Shown: positions 1 to 5,637 of the stretch, in pieces
Layout of the letters: each line of letters begins with the position of its first letter
Numbering within the stretch: position 1 is the stretch's first letter
Source of the DNA: SAR202 cluster bacterium
Lineage (GTDB): Bacteria > Chloroflexota > Dehalococcoidia > Lucifugimonadales > UBA3495
Assembly (NCBI GenBank): GCA_009392095.1
Contig: VFHF01000314.1
Location: 1-5,637 of the forward strand
Length of the DNA stretch: 5,637 nt
Reading direction: 5' to 3'
Program-made: the position numbers and the translations under genes
Notes under the pieces: generated by a model
Told to the model about the DNA's origin: nothing
Seen by the model: the letters and a program-made list of their open reading frames with translations, nothing else
Databases searched by the model: none

Positions 1-953
1 TGCCCGGTACGACTGGCGCCGCCGGATGATATGGAAATCGACTGGTCTAGATCGGGACGGACGATACGCTCCAATCTGCCCAGCCTGGTCTCACGGCCTT
101 TGGCCTCCCGAGACCTCTGCCCGGCCCGGTAGCGGTCGATGAAAGCCTGCTCCTTGGCGATGAATTCCTGTTGGGCTTCGTACTCTTTCGCCTGGCGCAG
201 GTCGCGCTCGCCTTTCAAGACCCGGTACTTGGAAAAATTTCCAGGGAAAGTGTCCATCCGGCCGTGGTCGATCTCCCAGATCTGCGTCGCCATCTCGTCC
301 AGGAAATAACGGTCGTGGGAGACCACCACCACCGCCGGAGCAAAGTGGGTCAGGTAGCGCTCCAGCCAAGTAACTCCCTTGAGGTCCAGGTAGTTGGTGG
401 GCTCGTCCAGCACCAGCAGGTCGGGGTTACCCAGGAGGGCTTTCGCCAACGCCGCCCTCGTGCGTTCGCCGCCACTGGCTGACGAAGCCGGCGAGTCAAG
501 GGTTTCTGCTCTGAGTCCAAGGCCGTCAACCATCCGTTCCACGGCCCGCTCGTAGGTGTATCCGCCCAGGGTTTCGTACCGTTCTAATAGCTCGGCGTAG
601 CGAAGCCCGGCTTGTTCGGCATCGTCGTTCGGCTCCTGGGCCGCGGTTTCCAGGTCTTTTTCCAATAATCTGACCTGGTCAAAGGCCCGCATGACCTCTT
701 CCCGAAGCGTGCCCCCAATCTGCATCTCAGGGTGCTGAGGAACGTAACCGACCTGGATGCCGTTGGAGCGCGCCACTCTGCCTTCGTTGGCGTCTTGGAG
801 TCCGACTAGAACTCTAAGAAGGGAGGTCTTGCCGCCGCCGTTGGGGCCAACGATGCCGATGCGGGCACGTTCGTTGATATCCAGATCAACGCCCGAAAAT
901 ATGATGTCGGCCCCATAATGAACGGCCAGGTTAGAGGTGGAAACCAGAGGCAT
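1..953 (-). CDS. ABC-F family ATP-binding protein, N-terminal part (cut by window edge)
   Basis: Reading the minus strand from the ATG at 953-951, the frame stays open for 317 codons to the left edge, so the C-terminal half is missing. The first ABC domain is complete: Walker A GPNGGGKTS (residues 36-44), signature SGGER (160-164), Walker B LLVLDEPTN (D183, E184) and the H-loop SHDRYFL (H213). DEPTN followed by YLDL is the ABC-F hallmark. After residue about 235 comes a charged, Arg/Lys/Glu-rich stretch typical of the inter-domain linker. There are no membrane segments, as expected for this soluble class. ABC-F proteins bind the ribosome and act in translation (EttA, Uup, YbiT) or in ribosome protection against antibiotics; the subfamily cannot be decided without the second domain. 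The signature has SASGGE instead of LSGGE. It is transcribed divergently from the F420-type gene. Shine-Dalgarno complementarity is weak (GGGAG about 12 nt upstream), but no other start fits the domain boundary. Confidence 0.93.
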   Translation of the reverse strand, partial: MPLVSTSNLAVHYGADIIFSGVDLDINERARIGIVGPNGGGKTSLLRVLVGLQDANEGRVARSNGIQVGYVPQHPEMQIGGTLREEVMRAFDQVRLLEKDLETAAQEPNDDAEQAGLRYAELLERYETLGGYTYERAVERMVDGLGLRAETLDSPASSASGGERTRAALAKALLGNPDLLVLDEPTNYLDLKGVTWLERYLTHFAPAVVVVSHDRYFLDEMATQIWEIDHGRMDTFPGNFSKYRVLKGERDLRQAKEYEAQQEFIAKEQAFIDRYRAGQRSREAKGRETRLGRLERIVRPDLDQSISISSGGASRTG

Positions 954-1147
954 GAGTCGGGTGGGTCTCCCGTGCGAACTCGTAGTTGGGTGCAGCGGTT
1001 TTGGTCGCAGACCGCCTCATCTAACTATAACCGAATCTGGGCGTTCCAGTTAAACGAAAATATATTTGCTGACGAATCTCGCGGACAAACCAGCGTGTTA
1101 GACTTCCAACGCTCAGTTTCATCATCTTACACTCATGGAGCGCCTGG
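954..1147. other. Divergent intergenic region
   Basis: This 194-bp gap separates the minus-strand ABC-F gene from the plus-strand F420-type gene. It carries an AT-rich patch with a perfect 10-bp palindrome, AAATATATTT, at 1058-1067, and a candidate promoter for the ABC-F gene. I found no convincing promoter for the plus-strand gene; a TATATT at 1061-1066 lacks a matching -35. No small gene with a good ribosome binding site was found. Confidence 0.6.
1024..1053 (-). promoter_or_regulatory. Candidate sigma70-type promoter for the ABC-F gene
   Basis: On the minus strand, TTAACT (1053-1048, 4 of 6 to TTGACA) is followed after 18 bp by TATAGT (1029-1024, 5 of 6 to TATAAT). Transcription would start near 1017, giving a leader of about 64 nt before the ATG at 953. 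The match is only by eye, and no operator was recognised. Confidence 0.4.
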
Positions 1148-1150
1148 TTG
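1137..1150 (+). promoter_or_regulatory. Shine-Dalgarno supporting a TTG start
   Basis: GGAG at 1137-1140 lies 7 nt before a TTG at 1148-1150, which opens the nitroreductase frame. The ATG at 1135 is in another frame. The first in-frame ATG, at 1178, would drop ten residues and has only a weak AGG directly before it. The TTG start is therefore preferred. Confidence 0.5.
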
Positions 1151-1591
1151 ACACCCGCAAAACGTCCCCGCTTCAGGATGGGTTACATCGTCAGCAGGCT
1201 CCACAGGACACTGTACCAACTGCTCAATGGGCAGTTCGTGTCTGGACGAGGAAATGTCAGCTTCCTTCTCCTCAGCACCTGTGGCCGGCGGTCCCAGCGG
1301 ACGCGGACCGTCCCATTGTTGTATCTGATGCACAATGGAGACCCCTGCGTCATCGCCTCCAAGGGAGGAAGTTCTGTGGCGCCCGACTGGCTGTTTAATA
1401 TCCGAACCAACCCGGAAGTAACGGTGCAGATCGGCGGCTTGCAATGGGAGGGAACTGCCCGAATTGCATCCGGCGAAGAACGGGAGGAACTCTGGCCTAG
1501 ATTCGTCGAATGTTATTCGGGATATCAGGGCTATCAGACCCACACCACCCGAATATTCCCCATCGTCGTTATCACCCGGTCAGAAGAATGA
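1148..1591 (+). CDS. F420-dependent nitroreductase-like protein (DDN / deazaflavin-dependent family)
   Basis: This 147-residue protein has the layout and size of the DDN family, small split-barrel proteins that bind coenzyme F420 (for example mycobacterial Ddn, which reduces nitroimidazoles). Seen in the sequence: GRRSQRTRTVPLLY (46-59), the cofactor-loop motif ASKGG (70-74), WLFNIRTNPEVTVQ (81-94), the acidic GEEREELWPRFVE segment (109-121), and a C-terminal strand RIFPIVVI (135-142). The N-terminal basic helix (residues 5-28) also fits the family, where it can be membrane-associated. The native substrate is unknown; members reduce quinones or act in redox homeostasis. The start is a TTG with GGAG 7 nt upstream; an ATG at 1178 is the alternative. 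A gap of 83 bp separates it from the VOC gene, which could be cotranscribed. The cofactor is inferred from family membership; some members may bind FMN or heme instead. Confidence 0.9.
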   Translation: MTPAKRPRFRMGYIVSRLHRTLYQLLNGQFVSGRGNVSFLLLSTCGRRSQRTRTVPLLYLMHNGDPCVIASKGGSSVAPDWLFNIRTNPEVTVQIGGLQWEGTARIASGEEREELWPRFVECYSGYQGYQTHTTRIFPIVVITRSEE

Positions 1592-1619
1592 GCCCATGTT
1601 CTAACTTTCTTTCAGGATG

Positions 1620-1625
1620 TATACT
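1620..1625 (+). promoter_or_regulatory. Possible -10 element upstream of the VOC gene
   Basis: TATACT matches the -10 consensus at 5 of 6 positions and sits 50 bp before the VOC start. The region 17 bp upstream has no good -35, and the TG upstream is out of register for an extended -10. The VOC gene may instead be read from the gene before it. Confidence 0.25.
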
Positions 1626-1663
1626 GGTCGCATACCCCACAAATTGAATAGACGCAGGCAAGT

Positions 1664-1669
1664 AGGAGG
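1664..1669 (+). promoter_or_regulatory. Strong Shine-Dalgarno for the VOC gene
   Basis: A full AGGAGG lies 5 nt before the ATG at 1675. It is the best ribosome binding site in the window and fixes that start. Confidence 0.8.
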
Positions 1670-1674
1670 GATCC

Positions 1675-2118
1675 ATGTCGACTGAAACTCAAGGTCAGAC
1701 TTCGGTGCAATCCCAGGCGCTGGTCAAGATTACCGAGATGGACCATATCGTTCTGCGGAACAAAGACGTAGAGGTCTCGTTAAAGTTCTACACCGAGGTT
1801 TTGGGCCTACAGGCCGAGCGGATCGACGAATGGCGGGCCGGTGAAGTCCGTTTCCCTTCAGCCCGGATAAACGCCGACACGATCATCGATTTCTTCGGCA
1901 CTGATCAGGAACCGATCGGCAAAGAAGGGGACAAGAACCAAGACCACTACTGCATGGTGATCGAGCCCACGGACATGGAAGAATTGAAGAGCAAATTCGA
2001 GGCTATGGGCGTGGAGATTCAGGCAGGACCTGGAAAACGCTGGGGTTCCCACGGAGATGGGATATCCCTGTATATCTACGACCCGGACGACAACGTAGTG
2101 GAGCTTCGCCACTACTAG
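1675..2118 (+). CDS. VOC family (glyoxalase/bleomycin-resistance fold) protein
   Basis: A 147-residue protein with one complete VOC domain (two beta-alpha-beta-beta-beta modules, residues about 20-147). The opening MDHIVLRNKDVEVSLKFYTE and the closing YIYDPDDNVVELRHY (133-147) are classic. Probable divalent-metal ligands are H24 (first strand), H91 (DHYCMVIE) and E143 (VVEL), with D72 in IIDFF as a possible fourth; the H, H and E positions suggest an active metal site. The superfamily includes glyoxalase I, extradiol dioxygenases, fosfomycin-resistance enzymes and bleomycin-binding proteins, so the reaction cannot be assigned. The first 20 residues are polar, lie outside the fold and show no signal peptide, so the protein is cytoplasmic. 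The start is fixed by AGGAGG, and an intrinsic terminator begins about 20 bp after the stop. A detoxification or ring-modifying role alongside the F420-type gene is inference. Confidence 0.92.
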   Translation: MSTETQGQTSVQSQALVKITEMDHIVLRNKDVEVSLKFYTEVLGLQAERIDEWRAGEVRFPSARINADTIIDFFGTDQEPIGKEGDKNQDHYCMVIEPTDMEELKSKFEAMGVEIQAGPGKRWGSHGDGISLYIYDPDDNVVELRHY

Positions 2119-2141
2119 GGTCAATCGGAATTTAAGCCGCA

Positions 2142-2177
2142 AAGAGTGGCCAATCTTGAAACGGTTGGCCACTTTTC
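2142..2177 (+). terminator. Intrinsic terminator after the VOC gene
   Basis: AGTGGCCAA (2145-2153) pairs perfectly with TTGGCCACT (2165-2173). Pairing extends outward by a G-U and two A-U pairs, and inward by a U-G and a C-G pair, leaving a short loop around TTGAAAC. TTTTC follows directly at 2173-2177. The position, 24 bp after the VOC stop, fits Rho-independent termination. It lies only about 22 bp before the next gene's ATG. Confidence 0.8.
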
Positions 2178-2183
2178 TATTGT
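2156..2183 (+). promoter_or_regulatory. Candidate promoter for the metallopeptidase gene, overlapping the terminator
   Basis: TTGAAA (2156-2161, 5 of 6 to the -35 consensus) lies in the terminator loop. TATTGT (2178-2183, 4 of 6 to -10) follows after a 16-bp spacer. Transcription would start near 2190, leaving almost no leader before the ATG at 2199. If this is right, the GAGGT at 2185-2189 would not be transcribed and the mRNA would be nearly leaderless. Confidence 0.3.
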
Positions 2184-2198
2184 GTGAGGTAACGGCGG

Positions 2199-2903
2199 AT
2201 GACCCAGGCCTGGACCATGCCTGAATACAGCGTAAGGGAGAGCAAACGGGCCCGGCAGGTAATCATCAAGATCTCTTCATCGATGGGACTTGAGGTGGTG
2301 GTGCCCGTTAGATTCAGCCGATCTGAAATCCCGGCCATCCTATGGACCAAGGCCCGTTGGATCGAAAAAACCCTGGCGCAGACACGTCCGGTCAAGGAGC
2401 TAAAACGCCCCAAATCGATCACATTTGGGTTGCTGGACGAGAACTGGAAAGCTGAATATTCCCCAGCCCAAACCCAGCAGGTCGGCTTATTTGAAAAAGC
2501 TGGGAATGTCCTGTTGTTGACCGGCCCGGTGGAAGACCCGGTTGCGGTCGCAGAGACGCTTAACCGATGGGTCCAGAAGCGGGCGAAAGAGGTCTTGGTC
2601 CCGTGGCTGGGCCGGTTGAGCAGTGAACTGTCTCTGCCCTTCAGCCGGGTAAGCGTGCGGCGGCAGAGGACCAAGTGGGGGAGCTGCTCTGCTGAGAAGT
2701 CCATCAGTCTGAACCGGAACCTGCTATTCCTTCCCCTGCCGTTGGCTCGGTACGTGCTGGTCCATGAACTGTGTCACGGCCGCCGGCTGGACCATTCCAA
2801 GAAGTTTTGGAGCCTACTGGAGACCTTCGAGCCCAACTCTCGCCAGACCGCAGCTAAGGTTAGAGAAGCAGCGGATTCGGTGCCTCGCTGGGCCCAGGTC
2901 TAG
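2199..2903 (+). CDS. YgjP/DUF45-type zinc metallopeptidase (M48-like fold)
   Basis: A 234-residue protein of the YgjP-like (DUF45, PF01863) family, often annotated as M48-type metallopeptidase. The C-terminal half carries the zinc site: HELCH at 189-193 with catalytic E190, and the third ligand H199 in the LDHSKKFW segment (197-204). Upstream is the family motif VSVRRQRTKWGSCS (151-164). The N-terminal part (7-60) shows the usual VRESKRARQVIIKIS strand and a WIEKTL helix. There is no signal peptide or membrane segment, so it should be cytoplasmic. The substrate is unknown; a nucleotide-hydrolase activity has been proposed for E. coli YgjP. The start at 2199 has GAGGT 9 nt upstream; an in-frame ATG at 2217 (MPEYSVRESK) would match family N-termini as well. 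It lies directly after a terminator and is convergent with the MFS gene. Confidence 0.9.
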   Translation: MTQAWTMPEYSVRESKRARQVIIKISSSMGLEVVVPVRFSRSEIPAILWTKARWIEKTLAQTRPVKELKRPKSITFGLLDENWKAEYSPAQTQQVGLFEKAGNVLLLTGPVEDPVAVAETLNRWVQKRAKEVLVPWLGRLSSELSLPFSRVSVRRQRTKWGSCSAEKSISLNRNLLFLPLPLARYVLVHELCHGRRLDHSKKFWSLLETFEPNSRQTAAKVREAADSVPRWAQV

Positions 2904-2919
2904 GTCACCGCTAGCCCAC

Positions 2920-2944
2920 CCATCCTGAGCTAGAGCCAGGATGG
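2920..2944. terminator. Hairpin between convergent genes, no U-tract
   Basis: CCATCCTG (2920-2927) and CAGGATGG (2937-2944) form a perfect 8-bp stem with a 9-nt loop. It sits between the stop of the metallopeptidase gene (2903) and the stop of the MFS gene (2959), where a shared terminator is expected. Neither side has a T-run, so it may be a weak bidirectional terminator or an mRNA 3'-end stabiliser. Confidence 0.45.
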
Positions 2945-2958
2945 TATCAGCTAATTTC

Positions 2959-4239
2959 CTAAAACCGGCGCAGTTTGGGCGCGATAAGGGCCAATACGGC
3001 CATCATCCCGATGCCAAACAGTCCGGAGAGGACCGCTGCAATCGGGGCGCCGAGTAGGCCGGCAGCCGCCCCGGCAGCGAGGCTTCCAAAGGCATGGGCG
3101 TAGATCGCCAGGGTCCGCAGGCCCATAAGCCGACCCCGAAACTCTGGCCGCCCGGTCTTCATCAGCACAGTGAGCACCAGCACTAGGCTTGATGAGAACA
3201 GCATGCCGGTAACCACCAAGATTCCCACCGAAAGATAAAAATTGGTCGAGGCAGCGAAAACGATCATGGTGGAATGCCAGCCGACCACCGCCAAGATGCA
3301 CAGAAGTCCGGTGTGCTTGAGGTTGGGTATTGAAGCCCAGAACATTGACCCAACCAGGCCTCCGATACCGAAGGACGAGATGAGAATGCCTAGACCCACT
3401 GAGTCTTGGGCCAAAACCTCCTTGGCGAAGATGGGCACCAGGGTGGTGTGGAACGAAAACCCGGTGATGTTGAATATGACAGCAACCAAGAGGGCTGACC
3501 AAAGCAGTTGTTCGCCCTTAACGTATCGCAACCCCTGGGCGACCAATGTGAAAACCGATTCCCCTTTTTGGGCTTCGCTCATCCTAGTGGACCCCATTAA
3601 CATCGCTGCCGAACCGCTTGCGATGTACAGCGAGGCCACCAGCACATAAGCGCCTTCCGGACCGAAGATTTCGAACAGTAGTCCGCCAAGGACCGGCCCG
3701 ACGACTAGCGCTATATTTCCGCCGGCGCTGATCAGAGCAACAGCATTGGGTATGCGGTCGATCGGGACGCTGTCCACCGCCAGCGATTGGGCCGTGGGCA
3801 TCTGAAATATCCGGGCGAGACCGGAGGCCAACGTCACGATGAAGATATGCCAGACCTCGATCTGCCCGCTGACGATCAACACCAGCATAACCAACGCTAA
3901 GAAGGCTAAGACAGCCTGAATAATGATCATCAGCGTGCGGCGCGGGACCAGGTCAGCGGTGGCTCCGGCGAAAAGGGCCAGGAAATTGAACCCCATCCTG
4001 GCCGACGCCGTGAGCCCAACAAGGAATGGCGAGTCAGTCAGGTTCAGCACATACCAGACAACGACTATCATCTCCATCTGGGACCCCATCTGGGAAATTG
4101 TGATTGCCGACCAGATGAGGCCAAAGTTGCGCTGACGGAGTATGGAAATGGGGCGGGCGGCCCGGCCTAGGTTTGCGGCCAGGTTTGATTTCACGAGTCG
4201 CACGTCGACCGAACGGGAGGCATGGGGTATGAAAACCAC
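2959..4239 (-). CDS. MFS transporter, probable exporter (MFS_3 / EntS-like)
   Basis: A 426-residue hydrophobic protein with about twelve membrane helices, resembling the MFS_3 group (EntS-type and macrolide-efflux-type exporters). The entry segment ISILRQRNFGLIWSAITISQ (31-50) is characteristic. GATADLVPRRTLM (92-104) matches MFS motif A in the loop between helices 2 and 3, and VGPVLGGLLFEIFG (180-193) ends the first half. A cytoplasmic loop (about 215-245) separates the halves, and EFRGRLMGLRTLAIYAHAFG (366-385) is a second typical loop. It should sit in the inner membrane and use the proton gradient; the substrate is unknown. The start is uncertain: the longest frame opens with a GTG at 4239-4237 without a clear Shine-Dalgarno, and in-frame GTG codons at 4203 and 4194 would give an N-terminus closer to the family. 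No regulator gene lies next to it. Confidence 0.92.
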   Translation of the reverse strand: MVFIPHASRSVDVRLVKSNLAANLGRAARPISILRQRNFGLIWSAITISQMGSQMEMIVVVWYVLNLTDSPFLVGLTASARMGFNFLALFAGATADLVPRRTLMIIIQAVLAFLALVMLVLIVSGQIEVWHIFIVTLASGLARIFQMPTAQSLAVDSVPIDRIPNAVALISAGGNIALVVGPVLGGLLFEIFGPEGAYVLVASLYIASGSAAMLMGSTRMSEAQKGESVFTLVAQGLRYVKGEQLLWSALLVAVIFNITGFSFHTTLVPIFAKEVLAQDSVGLGILISSFGIGGLVGSMFWASIPNLKHTGLLCILAVVGWHSTMIVFAASTNFYLSVGILVVTGMLFSSSLVLVLTVLMKTGRPEFRGRLMGLRTLAIYAHAFGSLAAGAAAGLLGAPIAAVLSGLFGIGMMAVLALIAPKLRRF

Positions 4240-4251
4240 CTTATGATATGG

Positions 4252-4277
4252 GAGGCCCGACCATCGACATGGGCCTC
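4252..4277. repeat. Inverted repeat upstream of the MFS gene
   Basis: GAGGCCC (4252-4258) and GGGCCTC (4271-4277) are perfect 7-bp inverted repeats around a 12-bp spacer that itself contains CCAT and ATG. The repeat lies 13 bp upstream of the longest possible MFS start, where an operator or a leader hairpin could act. It also falls in the presumed GNAT remnant, so it may be chance. Confidence 0.35.
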
Positions 4278-4729
4278 AGAAAGAGTACCGCCCCACCGGG
4301 TGACTGTCCAATGGCTGAGGCCCCGTTCAGTCGTTAAGGTCTGGCTTTTGTGACGATAGTAAAAGATGGTGGAGACCAAGTGGGGGGTCAACCCGGTTCA
4401 TGAACGCCAACCTGGCAAACAAACGCGTCGAAATCGGGTTCACCTTTCTCGGCAGGACTTGGCAGAGGTCACACACCAATACCGAGGCAAAGTTGATGAT
4501 GCTCACCCACGCCTTCGAAACGCTAGGACTAAATCGCGTGGACTTGATGACCGATTACCTAAGTTATGCTTTCCGCCGGGCCATCCTGCGGCTTGGGGCC
4601 AAGGAATAGGGCGTACTACGGAACCGTGTGGTAATGCCCAACGGCCGGGTCAGGGACACGGTTGTCTTCAGCATCCTGAAGAATGAATGGCCAGTGGTGA
4701 AGCAGAACCTGGAGTACAAGCTCGATTGG
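4255..4729 (+). pseudogene. GNAT family N-acetyltransferase (RimJ/RimL-like), degraded
   Basis: The frame from 4385 onward reads GGSTRFMNANLANKRVEIGF, then TWQRSHTNTEAKLMMLTHAF, ETLGLNRVDL and FRRAILRLGAKE. This is the core and acetyl-CoA-binding part of RimJ/RimL-like acetyltransferases. A TAG at 4607-4609 interrupts it where the family has KEEG, so GAG to TAG is the likely change. The same frame then continues GVLRN, MPNGRVRDTVVFSIL, NEWPVVKQNLEYKL to about 4729, and stays open to 4831 into the convergent LLM gene. Upstream, the expected LAFVTIVKDGGDQVGG (4341-4388) is in another frame, with the shift at the G6 run 4382-4387. Before it AEAPFSR is followed by TAA (4335-4337). A third frame, 4255-4314, gives STWASERVPP and VTVQWL, weakly like the family N-terminus. 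The first 40 or so residues are missing or lie under the MFS gene. The homology core is certain; the upstream pieces are weaker. Confidence 0.85.
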
Positions 4730-4794
4730 CCAGCGCTGCAGAAATTCCGTCAACCATTCTGGAGCGGGAGAAGGGAGTCCGTCCCGTCATACTG

Positions 4795-5637
4795 CTACCT
4801 GGCGCCGGGTATGATCTCGTCCACGAAGTAGGTGATGGAACGCATCGCTTTTTCGGCGGGGATGTTGCCCCAAGCGAAGACGCCTATGAAGTAGTTAATT
4901 CTCGAATCTTTTATGGCCCGCCAGACTTGTTCGTTAACGGTCTCGGGCGAACCGGCGATGATCTTTTCGTCGGCCAGCAGAGCATCGAAGTCGTAGAGCC
5001 ATTTCAGGTTGTCGGAGTCGCCGATATTCCACAGGTAGTTGATGTTGTCACACCAAGCTTTCCAGGCAACTCGGGCCTCTGCCACAGCCTCGGCATCGGT
5101 GGGCGCGATGTAGACATGGCGCGTCTGACCCTGCTTAGGTTCCGCTGCCCCGTTGTTGATCCGGTCCGGGTCATCTTTGTGCTTCTCCCATAGTTCTTGA
5201 TACAGGTCGAAATGCTTTTTTGTGATCTCGTTGGTGTCAAAGATGTGGCTGGTGTGGATGCCGTTCTTGGCCATCCAGGGTACGGTTTCTAGGTTGCCGC
5301 TGGCGTACCAAATGGGCGGGTGAGGCTTCTGGTAGGGCTTGATCCAGAATTTGATGTCTTTGTAGTTGTAGAACTCTCCCTCGTGGTTCAGAGTTTCGTT
5401 CTGCAAACCCTTGAGGAGCACGGCCAGAGCGTCGTCGAACATGGCCCGGCCTTCTTCAGGGTCAACGCCGAACCGGGCCACTTCATAGGGGACAATGCCA
5501 CGGCCCACACCCAGTTCCAATCGGCCGTTACTGAGATGGTCCAGCATACAGACTTCTTGGATCAGCCGCAGTGGGTTATATAAGGGCAGCAAATAGACCA
5601 GCGGGCCCATACGGATTCGAGATGTGCGCTGGGCCAC
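4795..5637 (-). CDS. LLM class flavin-dependent oxidoreductase (luciferase-like), N-terminus beyond window
   Basis: 280 codons of a bacterial-luciferase-like (PF00296) monooxygenase are present, from the right edge to a TAG at 4797-4795. The frame is open at the edge and the first visible codon, GTG, is internal, since RTSRIRMGPLVYLLPLYNPL normally follows about 70 residues of barrel. Counted from the edge, LDHLSNGRLELGVGRG (32-47) and KPYQKPHPPIWYAS (100-113) are the family's TIM-barrel signatures; the latter lies near the flavin site. The fold uses reduced FMN supplied by a partner reductase, or F420 in some branches; the cofactor cannot be told apart here. The part from 135 on (helices, then the EKIIAGSPETVNEQV segment) completes the barrel. 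It is soluble and cytoplasmic. Substrates of relatives include alkanesulfonates, nitrilotriacetate and aldehydes, and none can be assigned. It is convergent with the GNAT pseudogene, with no clear terminator between them. Confidence 0.93.
   Translation of the reverse strand: MAQRTSRIRMGPLVYLLPLYNPLRLIQEVCMLDHLSNGRLELGVGRGIVPYEVARFGVDPEEGRAMFDDALAVLLKGLQNETLNHEGEFYNYKDIKFWIKPYQKPHPPIWYASGNLETVPWMAKNGIHTSHIFDTNEITKKHFDLYQELWEKHKDDPDRINNGAAEPKQGQTRHVYIAPTDAEAVAEARVAWKAWCDNINYLWNIGDSDNLKWLYDFDALLADEKIIAGSPETVNEQVWRAIKDSRINYFIGVFAWGNIPAEKAMRSITYFVDEIIPGAR

Noticed and set aside
918..1151. 77-codon plus-strand open frame spanning the divergent intergenic region
   Set aside because: It starts inside the ABC-F gene on the opposite strand, has a low-information translation and lacks a good ribosome binding site.
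1148..1153. Perfect TTGACA hexamer
   Set aside because: It overlaps the TTG start codon of the F420-type gene and has no -10 at a suitable distance upstream of a gene, so it is taken as coincidence.
2177..2704. 175-codon open frame antisense to the metallopeptidase gene
   Set aside because: The plus strand codes for a protein with a full zinc site, and the antisense translation shows no motif and no ribosome binding site.
2951..3502. 183-codon open frame on the minus strand inside the MFS gene
   Set aside because: It lies in another frame of the same strand as the well-supported MFS gene; its translation is rich in His, Arg, Gly and Cys with no recognisable domain.
4607..4609. TAG read as a sense codon (recoding) in the GNAT gene
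   Set aside because: A second stop and frame changes upstream make decay simpler, and other genes here, such as the VOC, metallopeptidase and LLM genes, end normally with TAG.
4687..5193. 168-codon plus-strand open frame
   Set aside because: Most of it is antisense to the LLM oxidoreductase, and the GNAT signal at its left end lies in a different frame.
1..5637. CRISPR array, tRNA/rRNA, insertion sequence or defence system
   Set aside because: No spaced direct repeats, RNA-gene hallmarks, terminal inverted repeats, transposase motifs or defence-type domains were seen on either strand.

Overview
The window looks like chromosomal DNA of a free-living bacterium with moderately high GC. It holds six recognisable protein genes plus the decayed remains of a seventh. 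The mix is a deazaflavin (F420)-type nitroreductase, a luciferase-like (LLM) flavin oxidoreductase, a VOC protein, a DUF45/YgjP-type metallopeptidase, an MFS exporter and an ABC-F ATPase. F420-type proteins together with LLM oxidoreductases are typical of Actinomycetota and of Chloroflexota such as the SAR202/Dehalococcoidia lineages. I lean weakly to Chloroflexota, but no marker gene here settles it.

Layout, left to right. Positions 1-953 (minus) are the N-terminal 317 codons of an ABC-F ATPase that runs off the left edge. A 194-bp divergent intergenic region follows, with a plausible promoter for the ABC-F gene. Next is a plus-strand run: a DDN-type F420-dependent nitroreductase-like protein (TTG start, 1148-1591), a VOC/glyoxalase-fold protein (1675-2118) with a strong Shine-Dalgarno, a good intrinsic terminator, and a YgjP-like zinc metallopeptidase (2199-2903). 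A hairpin without a U-tract separates this gene from a convergent minus-strand 12-helix MFS exporter (2959-4239). Positions about 4255-4729 (plus) hold a GNAT acetyltransferase pseudogene broken by at least two stop codons and one or two frameshifts. The window ends in an LLM flavin oxidoreductase (minus, 4795-5637) whose N-terminus lies beyond the right edge.

The genes do not form one obvious pathway. Strand switches and terminators split them into several short transcription units. Small-molecule redox or detoxification (F420 protein, VOC, LLM), export (MFS) and ribosome protection or translation (ABC-F) would suit a xenobiotic-handling neighbourhood, but that is inference. I found no CRISPR array, RNA gene, transposase, phage gene or coherent new multi-gene system. 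The most informative irregularities are the multiply broken GNAT gene and the regulatory signals packed into the 80 bp before the metallopeptidase.
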